From Gammaproteobacteria bacterium (GTDB taxonomy: Bacteria > Pseudomonadota > Gammaproteobacteria > Natronospirales > REEB76), in the NCBI GenBank assembly GCA_036383255.1, contig DASVOS010000013.1, positions 1 to 64,000 of the forward strand: DNA of 64,000 nucleotides, written 5' to 3'. The notes beneath the pieces were generated by a model. It had not been told where the DNA came from, ran no database searches, and saw nothing but the letters and a program-made list of their open reading frames with translations. Shown one piece after another: positions 31,512 to 39,994 of this stretch (positions within the stretch are counted from its first letter, which is position 1; each line of letters starts with the position of its first letter). Position numbers and translations under genes: made by a program.

Positions 31512-32531
31512 ATGAACAAGATCCTGTGCATCCTGACCATGGCCGCGACGCTGCTGCTCGCAGCCTGCAGCAGTGCCAAGCCTGGTGACGCGCGTCCCGA
31601 TTGGGTCACGGGCAACAGCAGCCGGTATCCGGCCGCTTCGTACCTCACGGGCCATGGCGAATCGGACAACATGGCGGTGGCGAAGGACCGTGCCCGCGGC
31701 GAACTCGCCAAGGTGTTCTCGGTGAACGTGAGCGAGCAGACCCACGACGCCTCGTCGTACTCGCAGACCAATGCCGGTGGTGCGGCCGTGATGCAGAACA
31801 CCCTTGATGTGAGCCGCAACATCAACACCCGCACCGACCAGATGCTGAACGGCGTAGAGATCTCGGATACCTGGCAGGATCCCCAGACCCACCTGTACTA
31901 CGCGCTGGCGACGCTGTCGCGCGCCAAGGCGGCCACGGCGTTGCGTCAGCAGATCAGCGACCTTGATGCGGGCACTGCCACCTACCTGAGCCAGGCGCAG
32001 GGCAGCAGCGACCTGTTCGACAAGATCTCGGCCGCGGGGCAGGCGGTGACGGCACAGCAGACCCGCGCGGGGCTGCAGAAGTCGTTGCAGGTGGTGGATG
32101 TGAGCGGCCTCGGCATGCCCTCATCCTGGTCGCTCGGTAAGCTGCAGGCCGACCGCGCCGCGCTGCTCAAGCAGCTCGCGATCGCGCCGGCGGCGGATGG
32201 ACGCGACGCCGGCGCGGTGAAGAAGCTTCTGGCGGGCGCGCTGGCGGATGCCGGATTCACCGTCACCGATGGTGCGCCGTACACCATGACCGCAAACCTG
32301 GACTATGCGAACCTCAAACCGCAGAACGGCTGGTACTGGATCACCGGCACGCTGCAGGTGACGCTGGATGGCGCGAACCGCGCTCACGGAGTACGGCGTT
32401 GGGAACTCAAGGTGTCGGGGCAGGACCCACAGCTCGCGCAGCAGCGGCTGCTGGAGCAGGTCTCGCAGGATCTGCAGAGTGACATCCAGGGCACCGTGTT
32501 GGACTTCGCCGGCGGTGCGCGCACGCACTGA
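31512..32531 (+). CDS. LPP20-family lipoprotein, larger form
   Basis: 339 residues. Lipobox LLLAACSS. N-terminal LPP20 core (RPDWVTGNSSRYPAASYLTG, ESDNMAVAKDRARGELAKVF) followed by a domain of ~170 residues carrying VVDVSGLGMPSSWSLGK and ANLDYANLKPQNGWYW, which resembles periplasmic beta domains. It closes the four-gene operon; an intrinsic terminator follows at 32560. Likely to act with the other three lipoproteins at the outer membrane. Confidence 0.7.
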   Translation: MNKILCILTMAATLLLAACSSAKPGDARPDWVTGNSSRYPAASYLTGHGESDNMAVAKDRARGELAKVFSVNVSEQTHDASSYSQTNAGGAAVMQNTLDVSRNINTRTDQMLNGVEISDTWQDPQTHLYYALATLSRAKAATALRQQISDLDAGTATYLSQAQGSSDLFDKISAAGQAVTAQQTRAGLQKSLQVVDVSGLGMPSSWSLGKLQADRAALLKQLAIAPAADGRDAGAVKKLLAGALADAGFTVTDGAPYTMTANLDYANLKPQNGWYWITGTLQVTLDGANRAHGVRRWELKVSGQDPQLAQQRLLEQVSQDLQSDIQGTVLDFAGGARTH

Positions 32532-32559
32532 CGCGGCGCGTCTGGCGAGTTTTTATCCA

Positions 32560-32590
32560 ACGCCCGCAGGCCCCGGCGGGCGTCTTTTTT
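32560..32590 (+). terminator. Intrinsic terminator of the lipoprotein operon
   Basis: ACGCCCGC (32560-32567) pairs with GCGGGCGT (32576-32583) around an 8-nt loop, followed by TTTTTT (32585-32590). Confidence 0.85.
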
Positions 32591-32705
32591 GCGGCCGCTT
32601 CCGCGACCTGCGCGTGTATACTCCTTGTGGGTTTTAAAACCCATAAATCAGGCCTGCGTGCTCGAGGTGTCTCTCCTTGAGGGGGGCGCCGGAAGGGACC
32701 CTGCG

Positions 32706-35126
32706 TTGCGAAAACAGAGCGATACCGGCCGACCGGCCATGGATGCATTCAGGCTGGTCTTCGTGTGCGATGCCGCGGGCAGCACGGGGTTCTGGCAACA
32801 TCCTTTCACCGGTACCCGCACACGGAGCGGAGGAGATCTCACTCAGCGGTTCAACCCGGCTGATCGCGGCCGGGTGCGCGAGGCGATCATCGAGGCTTTC
32901 AAACAGGGCCAAGCGAACCTGGTGGCGACGCTCAAGGCCGGTCCGGATGCGGGCAAGCTCGTGGAGCTGCAGCTCGAGCGCATCGGCCTGGATGGACGGC
33001 AGCTGTTGCTGGGGTTCATCCGCACCCATACCCTCGGCGGGCATCCGCGCACGGCCACGGCCCTGCGCGAGAGCGAACTGCGCCTGCGGCTGATCTCCAG
33101 TGTCACCACGGACGTGATGTGGGATCTCAACCTTGCGACCGGGGAGTCCTGGCACAGCGAGGGTGCCGCCAGGATGTTCGGCTATCCCCAGGACACCACC
33201 CTCGGCGTAGCCAATTGGTGGCTGGAGACGGTGCACCCGGAAGATAGGGAACGGATCCAGGCCAGCCTACAAGCCTATCTCGAGCAAGGGGACGGCTTCT
33301 GGGAGGAGCGCTACCGCATGCGCCGTCCCGATGGCGGCTATTCCCATGTGCAGGACCGCGGACGCGCCGTACGTAACATGGAAGGCAAACCGATGCGGGT
33401 GGTCGGCGCGATGCTGGACATCACCAGGCGTGTCCAGGCGGAAGAGCGATTGCAGCTCGCGCACGAGGCCCTGGAGAACATCGCCGAAGGCCTGCTGATC
33501 CTGGACCAGGACATGCACGTGGTTTCGGCAAACCTGGCCTACTGCAGCCTCACCGGCAGCGGCCGCGAGGCGCTGACGGGACAGGTGCCGTTCTGCCTCC
33601 GGCCGGAGACGCTGGATGCAGTGCTATACAAGGAGATATTGGCGACCGTTGACCGTGAAGGCCATTGGCGCGGCGAGCTCACGGACCGGCGCAGCGACGG
33701 CAGCACTTTCCCGGAGCTCGTGAGCCTGAGCAAGCTGCGCGGCAGGCAAGGCCATCCCGGGCACTATGTGGCGGTGGTGACGGACGCGACTCAGGCGCAC
33801 AAATACGAGGACCGCATGGCGTTCCTCTCCAGCCACGACGCCCTGAGTGGCCTGCCCAACCGCTTCATGCTGATGCGCCGCTTGGCCCAATCGGTGGAGC
33901 ATCCGGGCCGCGACGGCCGGCTCATGGCGCTGCTCTACCTCGACATAGACAACTTCAGCCTGGTCAACCGCTCCTTCGGCACCGCCGTGGGGGATGACGC
34001 GCTGCGCAAGCTGGCGAGGCGCCTGGAGGAGACGGTGGCGGGCTGGGGCGAGGCATTCCATCTGGGCAGCGACGGCTTCGGCGTACTACTCACACAGATC
34101 GCTTCAGAGGCAGAGGCGCGTGACATGGCGCGCAACATCCTCGCCAGCCTCGAGGCGCCGTTGGACATCCAGGGGCACAGTCTGACGCTGTCCGCGAGCA
34201 TCGGCATCGCCCTCTCACCGCCGGACCAGGACGCACAGACACTGTTCCGGCATGCAGGACATGCGATGCATGCTGCGATGCGCCGCGGCGCCGGCAGCAT
34301 CGAGAGCTTCTCCGGCGTGGAGACCGATGCGGCGGAGTCGTTGAGGCTCACTACCGGCCTCAGGCATGCGGTGGAGCATGGCGAGCTGTTCCTGCACTAC
34401 CAGCCTTATTTCGACCTCTACACCGGGCGCATCAGCGGAGCCGAAGCGCTGCTGCGCTGGCACCATCCCGAGCTCGGATTGATACCGCCGTCGCGGTTCA
34501 TCCCGGTGGCGGAGGAGACCGGCCACATCGTGCGTCTTGGCGAGTGGGTGCTGAGGAGCGCCTGCCTGCAGATGCGGGCGTGGCAGGAGGCGGGACTGCA
34601 GGACATGCACATGGCGGTGAACATCTCCGCGCGCCAGCTACGCCAGCCGGACTTCCTCGACCGGCTCGTTGCGATCCTGGACGAGACAGGGCTGCTACCC
34701 GGCGGGCTGGTACTGGAACTCACCGAGAGCAGCATGATGGAGAACCCGGAGCGGACACGCGAGGTGCTGGCTGCCCTACATGATCTCGGGGTCGGCATCG
34801 CCATCGACGACTTCGGCACCGGCTATTCCTCGCTGAATTACCTGCGCCAATACCAAGTGGACTACCTGAAGGTGGACCGGGCCTTCGTTAGCAACCTGCC
34901 CCATGACGAGCACCAGCAGGCGATCGTTCGAGCGATCGTGGCCATGGCCAAGAGCTTGGGTATCCAGGTGATCGCCGAAGGCGTGGAGACCGCTGCCCAG
35001 TGGGAGTTACTCAAGACCCTGGAATGCGAGCAAGGACAAGGTTACTTGTTCGCCCATCCCCAGGCCGCGAACCACATCGAGGCGCTGCTACACAGCGGCC
35101 TCGCGATGTTCAACGAAGCCCCTTAA
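32706..35126 (+). CDS. PAS-PAS-GGDEF(degenerate)-EAL c-di-GMP phosphodiesterase
   Basis: 806 residues from TTG 32706, chosen because GGAAGGGA lies 7 nt upstream; ATG 32739 has no such site. PAS-type segments at ~120-245 (VMWDLNLATGESWHSEGA, then DRGRAVRNMEGKP) and ~250-365. The GGDEF position reads GSDGF (~residue 454) and lacks the acidic residues of an active cyclase, and no RxxD inhibitory site precedes it. The EAL domain is intact: EALLRW (~579), ELTESSMM, IDDFGTGYSS and VIAEGVET. It should hydrolyse c-di-GMP under control of the PAS sensors. Cytosolic, no membrane segment. Confidence 0.8.
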   Translation: MRKQSDTGRPAMDAFRLVFVCDAAGSTGFWQHPFTGTRTRSGGDLTQRFNPADRGRVREAIIEAFKQGQANLVATLKAGPDAGKLVELQLERIGLDGRQLLLGFIRTHTLGGHPRTATALRESELRLRLISSVTTDVMWDLNLATGESWHSEGAARMFGYPQDTTLGVANWWLETVHPEDRERIQASLQAYLEQGDGFWEERYRMRRPDGGYSHVQDRGRAVRNMEGKPMRVVGAMLDITRRVQAEERLQLAHEALENIAEGLLILDQDMHVVSANLAYCSLTGSGREALTGQVPFCLRPETLDAVLYKEILATVDREGHWRGELTDRRSDGSTFPELVSLSKLRGRQGHPGHYVAVVTDATQAHKYEDRMAFLSSHDALSGLPNRFMLMRRLAQSVEHPGRDGRLMALLYLDIDNFSLVNRSFGTAVGDDALRKLARRLEETVAGWGEAFHLGSDGFGVLLTQIASEAEARDMARNILASLEAPLDIQGHSLTLSASIGIALSPPDQDAQTLFRHAGHAMHAAMRRGAGSIESFSGVETDAAESLRLTTGLRHAVEHGELFLHYQPYFDLYTGRISGAEALLRWHHPELGLIPPSRFIPVAEETGHIVRLGEWVLRSACLQMRAWQEAGLQDMHMAVNISARQLRQPDFLDRLVAILDETGLLPGGLVLELTESSMMENPERTREVLAALHDLGVGIAIDDFGTGYSSLNYLRQYQVDYLKVDRAFVSNLPHDEHQQAIVRAIVAMAKSLGIQVIAEGVETAAQWELLKTLECEQGQGYLFAHPQAANHIEALLHSGLAMFNEAP

Positions 35127-35129
35127 GCA

Positions 35130-35153
35130 GACGGCCCGCTCGCGCGGGCCGTC
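35130..35153. terminator. Hairpin between convergent genes
   Basis: GACGGCCCGC (35130-35139) and GCGGGCCGTC (35144-35153) around TCGC, 4 nt after the EAL gene and 24 nt before the end of the DUF4382 gene. No T-tract on either strand; weak or Rho-assisted terminator. Confidence 0.5.
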
Positions 35154-35176
35154 CACGTCCAATGCCGTCGTCGAGT

Positions 35177-37063
35177 TCAGTCCAGGGATACTAGGATATC
35201 GTTCGAATCCAATGTGTCCGTCGTGATACCGAACCCGCCGCGGGCGAAGAAGCCGCGCACCTTCGCTCCGCCGGAGAGGGCATCCTGCAGAGCGGCCACG
35301 AAGTCGCTGTAGCGCACATAGCCATGCACTTCCCCGCTCTGGAGCAGCGAGTAGCTGCCCAGGTCCGCGCCCTTGACGGTGGGTGCGGTCGCCAGGCTCT
35401 TGAGGTCCAGCGTCGCGCCGCCCCGGCGCAGGCTGTGGTGCGATGAGCCATCCAGGTCCAGCACGATGCCGCTGTGGACGTCGATGTCCGTGAAGGCATC
35501 GGCGGTGCCGGTGCCCGGCCAGGTGACGATCACGGTCGAGCCACCGACATCGTAGTCCACCAGCGTCTGTGCCTTGAAGTCCGGCTGAGCGGAGCCGAAG
35601 GGCGTCACGAAACCGGTGACGCGCACGGGGTCGCTGGTGTTGACACCGGTGCTCAGGCAGCTGCAGGGTAGCCGTACCTCGTAGTTCGCACTGTCGCTGT
35701 TGGTGCCGGTGAAGTCGAAGGCGCTCACGTCACGCCCTCCCAAGGCCTGCACATCCAGGTTGATGCTGGCCTGGGTGCTGCTACCTCCACTGTTGATGGT
35801 CAGCACCGTACCGTCCAGAGGCGTCTCTTCGAGGAGGGCGAAGTTGCCGGAAGCGTCCAGGCGGGTGGCGGCGGTCAAATCGCCGAACACCAGCAGTTTC
35901 TGTCCCACGGAGATGTCGTCGCTGTGGAAGGCGGTCTTCGGTCGCTCAGCCTCACGCACCACGGTCGCCGTATCGACGATCACGGTCACGGTGTCGTGGA
36001 AACTAGCACTACCGCCGGTACGGTAGATGTTGGCGCCACGCAAGGTGAGGGTGTTGCCGCTACGCTTGGTCACAAGACCCTCGACGGCGTCTGAGGTGCC
36101 ACCTGGGGTGGAGGAGCCGGCGAACACCAGGTCAGCGACAAAGCGGTGACTGCTGAAGTCGAACTGGCCCCGGGCCAGCACAGCCGTGCCGCTACCGGCA
36201 GACTTCAGGGCAGATAGGCCGGTGCTGCCCAGGGACATCTTGCCGTCCACCACGTAGACGGTGGATGCCGCGCCGTGCGCAGCCAGCTTGCCGTAGTCCT
36301 GGCTGGTGGCACGGAACGGATGCAGCTCGAGCGTGAAGTCGCTGCCGCCGGTGTCCACGCTGTCCAGCGACCCCTGGATCCGTTGCAGCTTGCCGTCGCT
36401 AGGGTCCACCGTCGCGACCAGGAAGGGATGCACGGTGACAGTCTTGCTGGTGTTGTTGATGCTGTTGGAGGCATCGAGATCAAAGTCCACGCCGAGGACG
36501 TGGGGCACGCCCGCCACAGGATCGAATGGATGGTCCGAATCCAGGGTGAAGGTGACATCCTGCGTCGTGAGGGCCTTGCCGCTGCCATCTACCGGCATCA
36601 ACTGCACGGCCGCCCCAGAAACGCTCTGTTCCTGGATATCCGCGTGAGTGAAGTCGAGCGTGATCTTGCCGCCCTGATAGTCGCCGGTCGAGATGCCGCC
36701 CAGCGCGAGGTACTCGCTGAGGTCATTGTACTGAGCGAAATCCACGGTGATGGGATGAGGCAGGACGTTGACTTCGGTGCCGTCACGCTTGGTTATGGTG
36801 AAACGGGTGACGCTGACGGTATAGGTGAGGAAGTCGCCGGCTTCATCCGTCATGGATACATAGATACAGCCGTCGTCATCCGTCGACTTTGGTTGGGTGC
36901 AGTCCACGTTGGAGTCCGTGATCCCGCCACCGCCGCCGCCATTTCCGCCGCCGCCACCGTTAGAGGCGAGGTTTGAGCCGGAGCCGCCGCAGGCGGCGAG
37001 CGCGAGCAGCGTGGAGAGCGCCGTGAACTGCAGCGCGCGTGAAGTCATGCTTTGGAGAAACAT
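35177..37063 (-). CDS. DUF4382-domain lipoprotein
   Basis: 628 residues from ATG 37063 (AAGGGA upstream). Lipobox LLALAACGG, a poly-glycine linker, then a DUF4382 domain (CIYVSMTDEAGDFLTYTVSV, GISTGDYQGGKITLDFT) and a long beta-rich region that contains recurring short OB-like units (VEGLVTKRSGNTLTLRG, QRIQGSLDSVDTGGSDFTL). Such proteins are exposed, large surface lipoproteins without known enzymatic activity. Transcribed against the two flanking c-di-GMP genes. Confidence 0.65.
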   Translation of the reverse strand: MFLQSMTSRALQFTALSTLLALAACGGSGSNLASNGGGGGNGGGGGGITDSNVDCTQPKSTDDDGCIYVSMTDEAGDFLTYTVSVTRFTITKRDGTEVNVLPHPITVDFAQYNDLSEYLALGGISTGDYQGGKITLDFTHADIQEQSVSGAAVQLMPVDGSGKALTTQDVTFTLDSDHPFDPVAGVPHVLGVDFDLDASNSINNTSKTVTVHPFLVATVDPSDGKLQRIQGSLDSVDTGGSDFTLELHPFRATSQDYGKLAAHGAASTVYVVDGKMSLGSTGLSALKSAGSGTAVLARGQFDFSSHRFVADLVFAGSSTPGGTSDAVEGLVTKRSGNTLTLRGANIYRTGGSASFHDTVTVIVDTATVVREAERPKTAFHSDDISVGQKLLVFGDLTAATRLDASGNFALLEETPLDGTVLTINSGGSSTQASINLDVQALGGRDVSAFDFTGTNSDSANYEVRLPCSCLSTGVNTSDPVRVTGFVTPFGSAQPDFKAQTLVDYDVGGSTVIVTWPGTGTADAFTDIDVHSGIVLDLDGSSHHSLRRGGATLDLKSLATAPTVKGADLGSYSLLQSGEVHGYVRYSDFVAALQDALSGGAKVRGFFARGGFGITTDTLDSNDILVSLD

Positions 37064-37328
37064 GGAAGAGTCCCTTCTTTTAGTAATCTGGCAAGCGCAT
37101 CCTGCCCTGCCGGTCATGAGGGGTTTGTGATGATTTGCTCAAATCCATGCGCGATTTGGCGCATTCCTAGGGTATTCACCCGGGGAAAGCCGCCGCTGGT
37201 ATAGTGAATTTAAGTTAACTAATATCCTTCTACGGGGAGCGTTCGTCTCAAGGCCAGGGTTCGGCGCGTCAAGAAGGGTGGGTTCCAAACGAACCTGATT
37301 TTCCGCAAGACGTGGAGAGGCTCCGGGC

Positions 37329-39863
37329 GTGCCCATTACCACTGCGGTCTGTCCCGAGATACATAACGAAGAAGTCGCGCGGCAGGTCCGGGCCGAACAG
37401 ACCAACTTGCTGTATCGCTTCGGCTGGGCGGCGGATTGGCCGAGCCTTGCTGCTGCCGCGATCTTCTTCTGGGTGTATTGGGGTGAGGAGGGCGGCAACT
37501 ACTCCGCATGGTGCGCGGTGGTGCTCGCCTTGAGCGCACTGCTGCGAGCCTGTCTTGGCATCCTGTTCCGGCGGCGCACCATCCCGGTGGAGGAGGCGCA
37601 GCCTTGGCAGCGCGGCTACCTCATCCTCACGCTGCTGGTCGCGGCAAGCTGGGGTGCCCTCGGCGCGGGGCTGGTGCTGCCTGGCTATTGGAGCACTGCT
37701 GCACCGGGGATGCTGCTCATGGCCTGCGTGGCGGCACTCGCGGTCCCCTTGCTCAGTGCCAGCGTGCTGCATTATTTCCCGTTCTTGGCGTTGGTGCTGG
37801 TGCCTGCGGCCTCACGGCTGATCATAGGCGGCGACCGTGCCTCGCTGTTGATCCTGGTGCTGACCGCCGCTGCCGCCGCCCTGATGTGCGCCGTGGCGAG
37901 CATCGCCAACGAACGGCTCATGGAAGGGCTTAACCTGCGCTTCTCCTACGCCACCATCGTGGAAGAGCTCACCGGCCAGGTGTCGGAGCGCACCCGCATC
38001 GAGACCAAGTTGCGTGAGGGAGAGGAGCGGATGCGGCGCCAGAGCCAATCGCTGCTGGACTTGGCGCGCGAATCCACCATCTCGGGCGGCGACCTCAAGG
38101 GTGCCCTCACCGTGATCAGCGAGAAGGCAGCGCAGGCCATGAACTGCCGGCGCATCGGCATCTGGTTCCTGGACGACAGCGGTTCCACGTTGCGCTGCGT
38201 GCATGTCTACAGTGGCGGCGAGCACGGCAATGGAGGCGGGGAACTCATCGACAAACGCCGCAGTCCGTCCTTGTTCCACTCGATCCAGGAGACACGCACT
38301 TATGCGGTAAGCGACGTGGCCGGCGATGCCCGCATCAGCGAGCTGCGCCAGGAGTATCTCAAGCCTAACGGCATCACCGCGCTCCTGGTGGCACCGTTCC
38401 GGCAGGGCCATAAGGTGCGCGGCATCATCACCCACGAGTATCAGGGCGGCACGCGGGAATGGACCCGAGACGAGGCGAGTTTCGCGAGCTCACTGGCGGA
38501 TTTCGTGGCCTTGGGGCTCACCTCCAACGACCGGCGCGCGGCCGAGGACAAGCTGCGCGAGATGGCCAACTACGACCGGCTCACGGGCCTGCCGAACCGC
38601 TCGTTGTTCCTGGACCGCCTGGCACAGGGGCTGGCGAAGGCACGCCGTGCCCGCCAGCGCACCGCGCTGCTGTTCATAGACGTGGATCGTTTCAAGAGCA
38701 TCAATGATTCCCTGGGTCATCACGCCGGCGACCTGGTGCTGCGTTCCATCGGCAAGCGCATCCTGGCCTGCGTGCGTGCCTCGGATACCGTGGCCCGCCT
38801 CGGCGGCGACGAGTTCACGGTTATCCTGGAGAACTGCCAGGATGCCGAGTACATCACCATGGTCTGCGAGCGCATCCTGTCGGCGGTCGTGGAGCCCATC
38901 TCCCTGGGCCAGACCGACGTGAACCTTACCTGCAGCATCGGTATCAGTCTGTTCCCCGGCGACGGAGAGGACGGGGACATGCTGCTGCAGAACGCCGACA
39001 GCGCCATGTATAAAGCCAAGGAACGCGGCCGCAACAATTACCAGTTCTTCACCCAGGACATGCATGCACGGGCGATGCTGCACCTCTCCCGCGAGAACGC
39101 CCTGCGCAAGGCCCTGCAGCGCACCGAGATGGTGCTGCACTACCAGCCGCAGTTCGACGTGGAGAAGGGCGGCATCGTGGGCCTGGAGGCACTGGTGCGC
39201 TGGCATGATCCCGAGCTCGGTCTCATCTGGCCGGGGGAGTTCATACCCCTCGCGGAGGAGACCGGGCTGATCGTGCCGCTAGGGCAGTGGGTCCTGGAGC
39301 AGGCCTGCAAGCGGGCACGGCAGTGGCACGACGCCGCCAACGGCCGGCCGTTCCACATCGCGGTGAACCTGTCGGTTCGCCAGTTCGGCATGAAGAACCT
39401 GGTGGAGGTGGTGCGAGGCGCGTTGCAGGATTCGGGGTTGCCACCGGCGGCATTGCAGCTTGAGATCACCGAGAGCCTTATCATGCGGGACGTGGAGAAC
39501 AACATCGGGGTGCTTGAGCAGCTCAAGGTACTGGGGGTGCGCATCGCCCTGGACGACTTCGGCACCGGCCATTCCTCGTTGCTTTACCTCAAGCGCCTGC
39601 CGGTGGATGTGCTCAAGATTGACCGGGAATTCGTGGATGTCATCCATAAGAGCCAATATGACGCCGCCATCGCCCGGACCGTCATCGCCCTGGGGGATAG
39701 CCTGAAGCTTTCGGTGATCGCCGAAGGGGTGGAGAGCGTGGCCCAGATGCAGAGTCTTCAAGCCCAGGGCTGCCATCTGATGCAGGGTTATCTCTTCAGT
39801 CCCCCTCTGGAAGAGGAGGACTGCGACCGACTGTTGCGTGGAATAGTGGATCTCGCCGTCTAG
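37329..39863 (+). CDS. Membrane GAF-GGDEF-EAL c-di-GMP protein 1
   Basis: 844 residues from GTG 37329 with GGAGAGG upstream. Residues ~30-200 hold about six membrane segments (SLAAAAIFFWVYW, GYLILTLLVAASWGALGAG). A coiled-coil linker is followed by a GAF-like domain (~250-400: AMNCRRIGIWFLDD, LLVAPFRQGHKVRGII). GGDEF is intact (RLGGDEF, ~492) with an RxxD I-site (RASD) five residues before it, and EAL is intact (EALVRW ~619, EITESLIM, LDDFGTGHSS). It could both make and break c-di-GMP, with product inhibition of the cyclase. Paralogue of the next gene. Confidence 0.85.
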   Translation: MPITTAVCPEIHNEEVARQVRAEQTNLLYRFGWAADWPSLAAAAIFFWVYWGEEGGNYSAWCAVVLALSALLRACLGILFRRRTIPVEEAQPWQRGYLILTLLVAASWGALGAGLVLPGYWSTAAPGMLLMACVAALAVPLLSASVLHYFPFLALVLVPAASRLIIGGDRASLLILVLTAAAAALMCAVASIANERLMEGLNLRFSYATIVEELTGQVSERTRIETKLREGEERMRRQSQSLLDLARESTISGGDLKGALTVISEKAAQAMNCRRIGIWFLDDSGSTLRCVHVYSGGEHGNGGGELIDKRRSPSLFHSIQETRTYAVSDVAGDARISELRQEYLKPNGITALLVAPFRQGHKVRGIITHEYQGGTREWTRDEASFASSLADFVALGLTSNDRRAAEDKLREMANYDRLTGLPNRSLFLDRLAQGLAKARRARQRTALLFIDVDRFKSINDSLGHHAGDLVLRSIGKRILACVRASDTVARLGGDEFTVILENCQDAEYITMVCERILSAVVEPISLGQTDVNLTCSIGISLFPGDGEDGDMLLQNADSAMYKAKERGRNNYQFFTQDMHARAMLHLSRENALRKALQRTEMVLHYQPQFDVEKGGIVGLEALVRWHDPELGLIWPGEFIPLAEETGLIVPLGQWVLEQACKRARQWHDAANGRPFHIAVNLSVRQFGMKNLVEVVRGALQDSGLPPAALQLEITESLIMRDVENNIGVLEQLKVLGVRIALDDFGTGHSSLLYLKRLPVDVLKIDREFVDVIHKSQYDAAIARTVIALGDSLKLSVIAEGVESVAQMQSLQAQGCHLMQGYLFSPPLEEEDCDRLLRGIVDLAV

Positions 39864-39910
39864 TTTGCACACTAAGTGAACGTTTTAGCTGGATTTATCA
39901 TTTCAATATG

Positions 39911-39933
39911 ACATAATCTTTTTCAGATTATGT
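39911..39933. promoter_or_regulatory. 9-bp inverted repeat before the second GGDEF-EAL gene
   Basis: ACATAATCT (39911-39919) and AGATTATGT (39925-39933) form a perfect AT-rich inverted repeat in the 131-nt gap between the two paralogous genes. No T-tract follows, so an operator is more likely than a terminator. Confidence 0.45.
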
Positions 39934-39994
39934 GTTCAAGCCTCCTGGGAGGGAGCTTGGGCATCCGGCAAACTAGCGCTTCAGGGGTTGGAGC

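Noticed and set aside
35200-35215. GTTCGAATCC resembling a tRNA T-arm
   Set aside because: No acceptor, anticodon or D arm around it, and it lies inside the DUF4382 gene.
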